DNA from: Microglena sp. YARC
Taxonomy: Eukaryota > Chlorophyta > Chlorophyceae > Chlamydomonadales > Chlamydomonadaceae
NCBI GenBank assembly: GCA_022414725.1
Contig: CM039464.1
Coordinates: 32,531,895-32,595,894 of the forward strand
Reading direction: 5' to 3'
Length of the DNA: 64,000 bases
Positions 54,576 to 64,000 of this stretch are shown in pieces. A model generated the notes under the pieces. That model was given only the letters and a program-made list of their open reading frames with translations, had not been told where the DNA came from and ran no database searches. Position numbers and translations under genes: made by a program. Position 1 is the stretch's first letter; each line of letters opens with the position of its first letter.

Positions 54576-54675
54576 GGTGTCCTTTCGCCAGCCTTTCACG
54601 TACATTTAGCAAATGCGGATTGGACGCGGCATGGCAAAATGGCCGTACGATTAGAGCCTTTGCAATATGGCCAAG
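54576..54675 (+). CDS. Captured exon 1 of 3
   Basis: A good branch/acceptor (CTAATTTTGATAG...TTTTCGCAG) and a GTAAGC donor. The frame reads GVLSPAFHVHLANADWTRHG, then KMAVRLEPLQYGQ, leaving one base. It joins in phase with 56240. There is an acceptor but no start codon of its own, so upstream exons are missing. No family recognised. Confidence 0.45.
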
Positions 54676-55081
54676 GTAAGCCACGCAAACCTTCATTCTA
54701 CCTCTCGTACTCCTACATAATATTCTTCCCTCCCTCGCCCAACGCATGTGTTCGTTGCTGCCTGATATTTTTGGCGTCCTGCTTTGTTATCTCCTTTCTT
54801 TCCAGCTTTCTTTCCAGATTACTGATTACTGCGCAACGCTCTCTGCCGCCTTCCGCATGGACAAGCGCGGGGTAGTGCGTCAGATTGTTTTTGAAATTTG
54901 ACCAATGCTCTCGTCCTATCTCCTACACAAATTCCCGTACATTGGTTCCGCTAATTCTCGCAACCGATCCGTCTATGCTAGACCTGTGTAGGTTGTCAGT
55001 GCATCTGCTGGATGCATGGTATCTTGCAGCCAGCGGCCCTTTCGTCGTCAACTCCTCAACCAGGAAGCCCGGTCGGCGCTG

Positions 55082-55683
55082 CTATACTGCCACCGCATGA
55101 ATAAGCTGCATAAATTGCAGCATCTCGGCAGCCCACCCGACGTTGCTCTGGACACGGTCGAATATGGTGGTATGTGGAGTGTACTGTCCCTGGAGCATGG
55201 CTTCAGCTTGGGATGGTGGCGTGATTAGTTGGCTCTGTGCAAAGTAGGATGCTGGGACAACTTGCTCCCAACTCTTATGTGAGTCATACTTCCACCTGTT
55301 CTCTTCTGGGCCTGAGTAGAGCTTGAAAGGACATGGGGCCTTACACTCTAGTAGGATCTTGCACTGCCCTGGCTGCATGGTGCCCTTGAGCATTGTATCA
55401 GGAGATCATGCGTGACAGTTATCCCTTGAGACCCTGCATGATAGATGGTGGCAGCACTGTGTATATTTGGCTGACGCACTAGACCCATGTCCATGGCATG
55501 CATCTTCACATTGGGTTCACTTGTAGTGGTTGTGGTAGTCTTGGAACGTTGCCTCCTGCGTTGTGGTGGAGACTGGTTCTCCTTGCTTTGCTGGGTGTTG
55601 GGTGACAGTCCAACCTTGTATTTATGCTTGGGTCTTTCGGATCCATTCTGCATGGTAAACTCAGGCAAGTGTGTACAATGCAA
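55082..55683 (-). pseudogene. Unrecognised minus-strand coding remnant in CACTA-like element
   Basis: Two adjoining frames with a shift near 55390. The first (55683-55348) reads KHKYKVGLSPNTQQSKENQS, then SEPNVKMHAMDMGLVRQPNI and GITVTHDLLIQ. The second (55393-55082) reads KGTMQPGQCKILLECKAPCP, FKLYSGPEENRWKYDSHKSW and EQVVPASYFAQSQLITPPSQ. Rich in aromatic and charged residues and non-repetitive, so probably once coding. It could be a captured gene or a remnant of the element's own gene. No motif recognised. Confidence 0.4.
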
Positions 55684-55761
55684 GGCTGGGGTAGGACCTG
55701 AGGTTCAGGTACCTAAGCTTGAGGCAGGTTGTACTTCCAGGGGGATCTCCCTACCAATACT

Positions 55762-56420
55762 CAAAAACAACACAAAGGGTGTCAATATATGTAACTATGC
55801 CCGCCCTTCTTTTTTGCAGGGACCCATGCTCTGTGTGGAAGCGGTCTGAAGGTTGCTTGTAGGTAGGGTTTCACAACAATGTGGCCTAGGGAATTCTGAC
55901 TTGATCACATGCCTAAATAGTGTCCACCTGCTTGCATGCCTCCTTTCGTGCAAGCCTGTCTGTATGCCTGCCTTTCTATCTTCCTCCCTAGTGACTGATT
56001 GGCTGACTATCTGGATGGTGACTGCAGCTTGGAGGTGCTAGGCATAGAGTGTTCAGCCCATGGAAAAGTGGCTTGGTTGCCTGCCTGCGTGCCTGTCTGT
56101 TGCACGCATGTTTACTTGCTTGTCTGTCTGCTTGAGCGCTTGGCCATTGTTGACACAGGATAAGAGGGTTTAACCTATCATCAAAAATGAAGTAAAGGGT
56201 GCTACATAATTTAACTATGCCTGCATTCTGTATTTGCAGGGACCATTGCTCTGTCTTCCCTCCCAGTTCTGATGTTCCACTGTCACATGAGGCTGCTAGA
56301 CAACAACGTAAGTGATAAGTGAAGCTTGCTTGTAGGTGCGGTTTCGCAACAGTAGTGTGGCATAGGGAATTGTGTCTTGATTCATGCATAGGTAATGCCC
56401 ACGTGCATCTGTCTATGTTT
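55762..56420 (+). repeat. Tandem duplication of an intron-exon block
   Basis: Blocks AAGGGTG...TAACTATGCC...TTGCAGGGACC...GCTCTGT and GCTTGTAGG...GGGTTTC...TAGGGAATT occur at 55775-55915 and again at 56195-56385, about 415 bp apart. The second retains the exon at 56240-56307; the first has GGACCCATGCTCTGTGTGG with an early stop. Confidence 0.6.
56240..56307 (+). CDS. Captured exon 2 of 3
   Basis: Acceptor TGTATTTGCAG, donor AAC then GTAAGT. Joined to exon 1 it reads G-TIALSSLPVLMFHCHMRLL then DNN, ending in phase 0. Length 68, consistent with the phases on both sides. Confidence 0.5.
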
Positions 56421-56499
56421 GTGTCATTGTCTTTGTCATCGTCTCTGTAACTGCATCTGTAATATGCTTCTGTCTATGTCCTGCCCTCCATTGATCTCT

Positions 56500-59400
56500 A
56501 GCGCATACCCTGCTCTGCTCATCACGTCACTGTCCTGCCTCTTGCCGTCCTCCCTGCCCTTCATTGCTCTGTAACGCAGGCCATGATCTGCTAATCACTA
56601 TCCTGCCCCTAACCGTGCTCCCTGCCCTTCATTGCTCTCTTACGCCTGCCCTGCTCTGCCCATTACTGTCGTCCTGTCCTTTCCCATTATCCCTGCCCCT
56701 CTTTGCTCTCAAACTCCTGCCCTGCTCTGCTCATCACTGTCTTCCTGCCCCTTGCCATTATTCCTGCCCCTCTTTGATCTCTAACACCTGCCCTGCTCTG
56801 CTCATCACTGTCATCCTGCCCCTTGCCATTATCCCTGCCCCTCTTCGCTCTCTATCGCATGCCCTGCCGTGTTCATCACTGTCATCCTGCCCTTGCCATT
56901 ATCCCTGCCCCTCTTTGCTCTCTATCGCATGCCCTGCCTTGTTCGTCACTGTCATCCTGCCCTTGCCATTATCCCTGGCCCTCTTTGATCTCTATCGCAT
57001 GCCCTGCCTTGTTCATCACTGCCGTCTTGCCCCTTGCCAATATCCCTGCCCCTCTTTACTCCCTAACACCTACCCTGCTCTGCTCATCACTTACGTATTG
57101 CCCCTTGCCATTATCCCTGCCTATCTTTGCTCTCTAACGCCTGCCCTCCCTAATTCATCACTGTCGTCCTGCCCCTTGCCATTATTCCTGCCCCTCCTTA
57201 CTCCCTAACAGCTACCCTGCTCTGCTCATCACTGTCGTCTTGCCCCTTGCCACTATCCCTGCCCCTCTTTGCTCTCTAACGCCTATCCTGCTCTGCTCAT
57301 CACTGCCGTCTTGTCCCTTGCCATTGTCCCTGCCCCTCTTTACTCCCTAACACCTACCCTGCTCTGCTCATCACTGTCGTCTTGCCCCTTGCCACTATCC
57401 CTGCCCCTCTTTGCTCTCTAACGCCTATCCAGCTCTGCTCATCACTGCCGTCTTGCCCCTTGCCATTGTCCCTGCCCCTCTTTACTCCCTAACACCTACC
57501 CTGCTCTGCTCATCACTGTCGTCTTGCCCCTTGCCATTGTCCCTGCCTCTCTTTGCTCTCTAACACCTGCCCTCCCTTATTGATCACTGCCGTCTTGCCC
57601 CATGCCATTATCCCTGCCCCTCTTTGATCTCTATCGCATGCCCTGCCTTGTTCATCACTGCCGTCTTGCCCCTTGCCATTATCCCTGCCCCTCCTTACTC
57701 CCTAACGCCTATCCTGCTCTGCTCATTACTGTCGCCATGCCCCTTGCCATTATCCCTGCCCCTCCTTACTCCCTAACACCTACCCTGCTCTGCTCATCAC
57801 TGTCGTCCTGCCCCTTGCCATTATCCCTGCCCCTCTTTGCTCTCTAACGCCTATCCTGCTCTGCTCATCACTGCCGTCTTGCCCCTTGCCATTGTCCCTG
57901 CCCTCTTTACTCCCTAACACCTACCCTGCTCTGCTCATCACTGTCGTCTTGCCCCTTGCCATTATCCCTGCCTCTCTTTGCTCTCCAACACCTGCCCTCC
58001 CTTATTCATCACTGCCGTCTTGCCCCATGCCATTGTCCCTGCCCTCTTTACTCCCTAACACCTACCCTGCTCTGCTCATCACTGTCGTCTTGCCCCTTGC
58101 CATTATCCCTGCCCCTTTTTACTCTCTATCGCATGCCCTGCCTTGTTCATCACTGCCGTCTTGCCCCTTGCCAATATCCCTGCCCCTCTTTACTCCCTAA
58201 CACCTACCCTGCTCTGCTCATCACTTACGTATTGCCCCTTGCCATTATCCCTGCCTATCTTTGCTCTCTAACGCCTGCCCTCCCTAATTCATCACTGTCG
58301 TCCTCCCCCTTGCCATTATTCCTGCCCCTCCTTACTCCCTAACACCTACCCTGCTCTGCTCATCACTGTCGTCTTGCCCCTTGCCATTATCCCTGCCCCT
58401 CCTTACTCCCTAACGCCTATCCTGCTCTGCTCATCACTGTCGCCATGCCCCTTGCCATTATCCCTGCCCCTCCTTACTCCCTAACACCTACCCTGCTCTG
58501 CTCATCACTGTCGTCTTGCCCCTTGCCATTATCCCTGCCCCTCTTTGCTCTCTAACGCCTATCCTGCTCTGCTCATCACTGCCGTCTTGCCCCCTGCCAT
58601 TGTCCCTGCCCTCTTTACTCCCTAACACCTACCCTGCTCTGCTCATCACTGTCGTCTTGCCCCTTGCCATTATCCCTGCCTCTCTTCGCTCTCCAACACC
58701 TGCCCTCCCTTATTCATCACTGCCGTCTTGCCCCTTGCCATTGTCCCTGCCCTCTTTACTCCCTAACACCTACCCTGCTCTGCTCATCACTGTCATCCTG
58801 CCCTTGCCATTATTCCTGGCCCTCTTTGATCTCTATCGCATGCCCTGCCTTGTTCATCACTGCCGTCTTGCCCCTTGCCAATATCCCTGCCCCTCTTTAT
58901 TCCCTAACACCTACCCTGCTCTGCTCATCACTTATGTATTGCCCCTTGCCATTATCCCTGCCTCTCTTTGCTCTCTAATGCCTGCCCTTCCTTGTTCATC
59001 ACTGTCGTCCTGCCCCTTGCCATTATCTCTGCCCCTCCTTACTCCCTAACGCCTATCCTGCTCTGCTCATCACTGCCGTCTTGACCCTTGCCATTGTCCC
59101 TGCCCCTCTTTGCTCTCTATCGAATGCCCTGCCTTGTTTATCATTGCCGTCTTGCCTCTTGCCATTATCCCTGCCCCTCCTTACTCCCTAACGCCTACCC
59201 TGCTCTGCTCATCACTGTCGTCTTTCCCCTTGCCATTGTCCCTGCCTCTCTTTGCTCTCTATTGCATGCCCTGCCTTGTTCATCACTGCCGTCTTGCCCC
59301 TTGCCATTATCCCTGCCCCTCTTCGCTCTCTAACGCCTGCGCTCCCTTGTTCATCACCGTCGTCCTGCCCTTGCGATTATCCCTGCCCCTCCTTACTACC

Positions 59401-59925
59401 TAACACCTACCCTGCTCTGCTCATCACTGTCGTATTTTGCCCCTTGCCATTATCCCTGACCCCCTTTGCTCTCTAACGCCTGCCCTCCCTTGTTCATCAC
59501 TGTCGTCCTGCTCCTTGCCATTAACCCTGCCTCTCTTTGCTCTGTATTGCATGCCCTGCCTTGTTCATCACTTCCGTCTTGCCTCTTGCCATTATCCTTG
59601 TCCCTCCTTACTCCCTAACACCTACCCTGCTCTGCTCATCACTGTCGTCTTGCCCCTTGCCATTATCCCAGCCCCTCCTTACTCCCTAACACCTACCATG
59701 CTCTGCTCATCACTGTCGTCTTACCCCTTGCCATTATCCCTGCCCCTCTTTGCTCTCTATCGCATGCCCTGCTCTGCTCATCACTGTCGTCCTGCCCCTT
59801 GCCATTATCCCTGCCCCTCTCTGCTCTCTAACGCCTGCCCTCCCTTGTTCATCACTGTCGCCATGCCCCTTGCCATTATCCCTGCCTCTCTTTGCTCTCT
59901 AACGCCTGCCCTGCTCTGCATGACT
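56500..59925. repeat. 71-bp minisatellite, about 48 copies, intronic
   Basis: The period was measured as 71 bp (for example 57239 to 57310). Unit core CTTGCCATTATCCCTGCC, then CTCTAACGCCTGCCCTGCTC and TGCTCATCACTGTCGTC. Two variants (CTAACACCTACCCTG and CTATCGCATGCCCTG) alternate in blocks. Pyrimidine-rich, so plus-strand frames of 100-200 residues (PLAIIPAPLCSL) are repeat translation. Confidence 0.92.
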
Positions 59926-59930
59926 TGCAG

Positions 59931-59993
59931 GGCAAGAGGATGGATGGAAATGCTACAGCTGCGATGAAGATTGCTGCCACGAAGGAACTATAA
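59931..59993 (+). CDS. Captured exon 3 of 3 (terminal)
   Basis: Acceptor GACTTGCAG directly follows the 71-bp array. The frame reads GKRMDGNATAAMKIAATKEL then TAA, phase 0, matching exon 2. Phase agreement across three exons argues for a genuine gene 3' end. Confidence 0.5.
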   Translation, partial: GKRMDGNATAAMKIAATKEL

Positions 59994-60706
59994 ATGCCGA
60001 AGATGGAAATATATAATAGAATCAGCGAAGATATATAGATGTATAGCTTTGCTTGGACGTTTCTACTTCGTGGATATATGGGCGTATGTCTTCATGAGTA
60101 GACAAATGGATAGCTGCCTGCAGGCTGCCTACATACTTGTACTTGAACTTAATTAGCTACATGGCTCCAGCCAGCAATTTGGCTGCTCGTCGTCTTTTGC
60201 TCGCTGTCTATCTATGGTTAATGGATATAGAGGAAATATATGGGATGTAGCGGATGTACATGTGTAAGGATGCTTACATAGATATATAGGTAGATCAATA
60301 AGTTAATGGATGCATACGGTAGTTTATTATGTATGTAATCTATCTTCTCGAATCCTGATGTAATTGAGAAATGCTCCTGGGAAATATTCCTGAAAATGTG
60401 ACCTCTCCGACCACCGTGCCCAAACCGCCCTGCAAGCGAAGTACAGGCGAAAAGTCTTAGAAGACCGAACATTTCGCCTCATTACCGTGCACAAGCCGCC
60501 GTGCGTGGCGAGATGCCGTCGAAATATCTCAGAAGTCTGAGACATTTCGACGACAATCCGCCTTGGCTAAATGTAGGCGAAATGTCTCAGGATTCTGAGC
60601 TACACGCGACGCGGGTATAGGGCTTACCGCTAGAGTCAGAAGTGCCAGGTCATTAAAGGACTATGACTAATCGCGGACCCCGCGTGCGTTCCGCGTGCAT
60701 TCCGCT

Positions 60707-60742
60707 CGTACGCATTTAGCGATCTGTCGACTTCCCCGAGTG
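60707..60742 (-). repeat. CACTA-like right terminal inverted repeat
   Basis: Reverse complement reads CACTCGGGGAAGTCGACA then TCGCTAAATGCG, pairing with the left end. Confidence 0.85.
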
Positions 60743-60745
60743 CCG

Positions 60746-61215
60746 GCAAAGCCAAGACTGGGGCCGAAATATAGGCCGTTTACGTCCTTTGAATGCAACG
60801 TGATATTCATGCTTGAACAAGGCCACTAAGTCACTCTTGACATCAGACAATGTCAGGAGAGGGGCAGTCAATGAAGAATATCCGTGGATACATTTCTGAA
60901 AGTAAAGTTCCGAAAATAAATTTCCGAAAATAATTGCCTAAGCCCCGAAATGACAGGATGTGCTTTACCGTTCGTGTAGGAGGCCAGTCCCAACTGTGCT
61001 CACCCATTTCGGGTATACTTTAACGTCGTCGCCGTCAATGAAGTGTTCAAGGAATGTAACTTCCGATTTGTTGAAAGAACATTTGGACAGTTTCGTTGTC
61101 GTGCAAGACATGGAGGACTGTAGCCATGTTGGCTAGATGTTCCTCAAGAGTCTCTCCGTGAAGTAGGATATCATCCAAGTGGACGACGACGAATTTATGC
61201 CATAAAGGAGGCTAC
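60746..61215 (-). pseudogene. Gypsy-3a RT/RNase H remnant (diverged subfamily)
   Basis: Continues from 54027. Minus-strand RT motif VVVHLDDILLHGETLEEHLA near 61135-61195, diverged from the YLDDILVYGRT of Gypsy-1/2. It contains a small internal duplication (TTCCGAAAATAA twice near 60920-60940) and many stops. Confidence 0.75.
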
Positions 61216-62995
61216 TTAACGCAATAATCGTTTTCAGAGTTGGCCAGTCGCGGACTGTGCTCACCTTTTCGGATCAACTTTAATTACATCGCGTCCAATG
61301 TACTGACCAAGGAATTTAACTTCCGTTTGTTGAAAGAACATCAGGACAGTTTTGCGTAGAAGTTGTTGCTTTGTCATGTAAGACCTGGAGAACCGTAGCC
61401 AAGTTGGCCAAATGTTCTGCCGGCGTGCGTCCGTAAACCAGGATATCGTCCAAGTATACTACGACAAACTTATGCAAGTAGGGCGCAAATATCTGGATCA
61501 TGACCGCCTGGAATGTGGCAGGCGCGTTCGCCAAACCCATCCCTAGAACTTTAAATTCAAATTGACCCATCGGGGTAGTGAACGCAGTCTTTGGAACGTC
61601 CTCGTCCGAAATTCGTATTTGGTAATAACCAGACGTGAGGTCTAGGGAACTAAACAAAGTAGCTCCACCTAGCCGATCAATAGACTCGTCGATTTGGGAA
61701 GGGGATATCGTTTTTTAATCGTTATGTTGTTGAGCGCACACCAGTCGCAAACAACTCAATATCCAGTTCAACTTGGTTTCGCACGAATCATAATAGGTGC
61801 TCCGTACGGGGACGAGCTCGATCGGGGCAATGAATCCTCGTTGGAAAAGGTCAGCGACGTATTCTTCACAGAGCAGGGTTTCAGCCGGGCTCATGCGATG
61901 GTTCCTGCGATAAGGAGCGTATGCATTGTCTTGCGTTAAATGACGTGAGGGATGATCCGATGCTTCGGAGTCCCCTTGGCAAATTGTTGAAGACTTTGCG
62001 ATATTTCCATAGGAGGGCGCGCAGATCGTTGGCTGAAATGAGCGTTTTATCGTCGTGGTCAAGGATGTTGTCATGGATCAAATTTTAGAAATCCATGCTA
62101 GCCACTGGCGGGCCAGGTAAGGGTCCGTCGGACGCAACGGCAATACTTCGTTAGAATTTTTGCACGTTCATCGGCCGTTACGTTGGACGATGGTAAGTCC
62201 GATCGTGACTCGTAGACGTTGACCATGACGTGGTTTGCGCCAGCCTTTAACAGCTTAGCAGCCTTGCGACCCGTAATAACGGGATCGTCGGAGGACGTGC
62301 CCGTAAGTGCCATGGTGAAGAAAGAATTAGCCGTTTCGTCCCGCTGTCTGTTAACGGGGGTTAAACAGCAGCCGTACCGTTTGAGCGACATCGTCATGCG
62401 ATCGTAGTCGAGAACGGCTTTCTTGTCGCGCATCCAGTCGGATCCGAGGAGTAAATCTAATCCACCCGGAAGTTTGTCGACGACATGGACAAACGCTTTT
62501 CCCACATATTGTTGAATGTGGAGAGGGAGCGTGGCCGTACGTAGAGGGAACGCGTTCCCCGGATTTTGATTATCCCGTCGTTAGCGCAAGTGAATCCGTC
62601 GCGTTCGTTATCCCAAGGGTAGATGTGCAAACCGAGATCGTCAGCCGTTTGCTTTTCCATAAGGCAACCTATAGCGTCCGAATCTGCTAGAGTCAGCAAC
62701 TGTTTAGCACCAGAGCGGGCGTTGAAAAGCATATCGGGGGCTGTTGACGTGTTGACTTCATATACCCGATTGGCTCGTGTGGTTAGCACAGGGGATGCAT
62801 TCGTATTGGGAGGCGCGTGATTGCGACGGATGCACTTCGTAGACCGTCGGGCAGCGATTTGATGTTCGCGAACTTTGTGATACGTTGCCTCCGACCACCA
62901 GTATTTTTCCCGACGGAGATCGAACGGGCTGGGGCATTTATCCTCTGGATTGGGGCTCGAGTACACTGCTTTGGTCGCGTCGTTGAGAGCGTGAT
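61216..62995 (-). pseudogene. Gypsy-3b RT-protease remnant (Gypsy-1/2 family)
   Basis: A second RT segment starts again at the same protein position (YLDDILVYGRTPAEHLANLA near 61430-61480), then LFSSLDLTSGYYQIRISDED and PYGAP-like sequence. It continues through KAAKLLKAGANHVMVNVYES to protease LLTLADSDAIGCLMEKQTAD (the family D-S-G is D-S-D here) and KYWWSEATYHKVREHQIAAR. Broken by many indels. It ends at about 62995, where it jumps into gag sequence. Confidence 0.82.
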
Positions 62996-63047
62996 CAGCA
63001 CCTTGCAAGCTAAGGACCTGCGACCCTGGCGATCTACTCTGCTTGAA
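62996..63047 (-). pseudogene. Gypsy-3 gag scrap joined to pol
   Basis: GTGATCAGCACCTTGCAAGC and CTGCGACCCTGGCGAT match gag near 18447-18490 of Gypsy-1, while the sequence just left matches pol near 17560. A deletion of roughly 0.9 kb joined them. Confidence 0.7.
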
Positions 63048-63131
63048 GGTCTGCGATCTATGCGTACGTCGTGGTCCTCTCTACCTTCTCGGCTTGTGTT
63101 ATATATTCCCCGAAGGGGCCAGCCATTCAGA

Positions 63132-63876
63132 ATGCGACTACTCGAGCGCATCAAAGGGCTACTCGTGGCGTGCGTCCAACTTTAGGCTTTTTTGTCGGAC
63201 GAGAATCCGGCTCTTTGTCGTTCTCGTCCATAGATCGCAACGCCAGCGAAGCATAAATGGCCGTGTCGGAAGAGTGGAAGAGGGGTTTGCATGCGTAAAT
63301 GGACATATTTACTGCAATACTTTTTTTTTCTGCTAGGGTACCTAGTGTCTGACGATCTCTGGGATCGAGTCTTTGACCTTTTGTACGTGTAGCCCCCGCT
63401 CTGTTGCCCGTCGTTGCTGCTGCGTATTTCGGGACTTGTCCAGCTGCAGATAGCGGAATACGTCTTCCATCGAATCGAACAATGCACCCGTTTTCCGACC
63501 GTCAAAATATCCTGGTCGGAGGTCATCAATAAGTCCTGTGCGAAATATTATATCGCTCGCGGATAGTGAGGTCTGGTACTTTGCGGGACTGATGGGAATA
63601 TGTCTGCAGCGACCCCGTGCCTCGTCGGACTGAAATGTCGTATAGTCTGGGGAGAAAGACCTGCGCTTCCAAAAACAATCATGTGGCAATAGAGCCACAA
63701 CCCACGGTCGATTGTGATCGGTATGGACGCCTGTCGCAGGTGACTGCAGTTGTCCATTCGTCGTCGTGTAATCGTATTGGCATCCGCAGGTTGTTTGACC
63801 TCATCAGCCCGTGTTTCATCCCTAACCTAGGGCCGGCTGGCATGCGACTACTTGAGCGCATCAATGGGCTACTCGT
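63132..63876. repeat. 35-bp direct repeat pair
   Basis: ATGCGACTACTCGAGCGCAT at 63132-63166 and a two-mismatch version at 63842-63876, each preceded by a GGCC-rich GGGGCCAGCC / GGGCCGGCTG context. Function unknown; possibly recombination scars of the gypsy remnant. Confidence 0.6.
63340..63700 (-). pseudogene. Gypsy-3 gag fragment
   Basis: The minus frame reads FRTGLIDDLRPGYFDGRKTG and ALFDSMEDVFRYLQLDKSRN, matching FRTGLSDDLRAGAHSRRESG and TMEDLFCYLQLDEARK of Gypsy-1 gag. Diverged, isolated, with no flanking gag in frame. The sequence from 63700 to 64000 holds nothing else I can name. Confidence 0.75.
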
Positions 63877-64000
63877 TCGTATGAGCGCTATTACTTAGCG
63901 CCCTTGATGGAGCACCGATCAGAATTTATGTCGAGCCACTCCATGGATCAGCTATGAAAAAAGAATCAGAGGGGGCGCCCGATGCGCAAATAAATGTATC

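Larger units (their letters stand above)
54028..60742. mobile_element. CACTA-like DNA transposon, non-autonomous, 6.7 kb
   Basis: Perfect 13-bp ends CACTCGGGGAAGT / ACTTCCCCGAGTG, extending imperfectly to about 34 bp (TCGCTAAATG shared). The 3-bp duplication is CCG (54025-54027, 60743-60745). Removing the element restores gypsy RNase H sequence (GAAGTCCGGCAAAGCC vs GAAATCCGGCAGCGCG). Subterminal TAAATGTAGGCG occurs three times and GGCGAAATGTCTCAG-like words near the ends, as in CACTA/EnSpm elements. No transposase recognised. Confidence 0.88.

Noticed and set aside
56564..59967. Pro/Leu-rich ORFs such as PLAIIPAPLCSL repeats
   Set aside because: 71-bp array translation; frames drift because 71 is not a multiple of three.

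Overview
The window is eukaryotic nuclear DNA dominated by nested transposable elements and very long tandem repeats. GT-AG introns, a chromodomain-type Ty3/gypsy family, a Ty1/copia family, a LINE, a tRNA-headed SINE, hAT-type MITEs and a CACTA-like transposon together suggest a large plant-lineage genome. A charophyte alga such as Chara is my best guess. That is inference from element style and the initiator-Met-like primer sites and was not tested. No prokaryotic gene organisation is present.

Layout, left to right. (1) 1-8.4 kb: a minus-strand multi-exon gene of unknown function. Its short exons (about 8140-7987, 7348-7101, 4829-4740, 4177-4050, 1396-1165, 960-823) are separated by introns almost wholly made of tandem arrays: a 21-bp minisatellite, CATAAA-type hexamers, GGGA/GATG/GGCT tetramers, CTAC tetramers, an 84-bp satellite and a large palindrome. 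(2) 8.5-10.5 kb: a minus-strand gag-like pseudogene. A diverged copy of its 5' edge reappears in inverted orientation at 27.9-28.4 kb. (3) 10.5-27.9 kb: a 5'-truncated plus-strand LINE, split by a complete chromovirus-type gypsy element (Gypsy-1, 12766-26860). Gypsy-1 itself carries a hAT MITE in pol and a 4.06-kb foreign segment in gag that holds plus-strand exons. The LINE 3' end is tandemly duplicated, and one copy is hit by a SINE with a 16-bp target duplication.

(4) 28.6-53.8 kb: a tandem array of three nearly identical copia internal regions (A, B, C) and four LTRs, all minus strand. A second chromovirus (Gypsy-2, 33100-42896) sits inside copy A with a CCATA target duplication. (5) 53.8-63.9 kb: a decayed mosaic gypsy (Gypsy-3), itself split by a 6.7-kb CACTA-like transposon (54028-60742). 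That transposon has 3-bp CCG duplications and carries the phase-consistent last three exons of a plus-strand gene, with about 48 copies of a 71-bp repeat in the last intron.

Relative order can be read from the nesting: LINE before Gypsy-1; Gypsy-1 before MITE copy 1 and probably before its gag insert; copia triplication before Gypsy-2; Gypsy-3 before the CACTA-like element. Gypsy-1 and Gypsy-2 each show four differences between their own LTRs (about 1.2 percent), so they are of similar age. None of the retroelement polyproteins in the window is intact. The two gypsy elements share a gag-UAG-pol layout in which one amber codon separates in-frame gag and pol. The unrecognised gene, the captured exons and the shared intronic minisatellite are the least explained parts.
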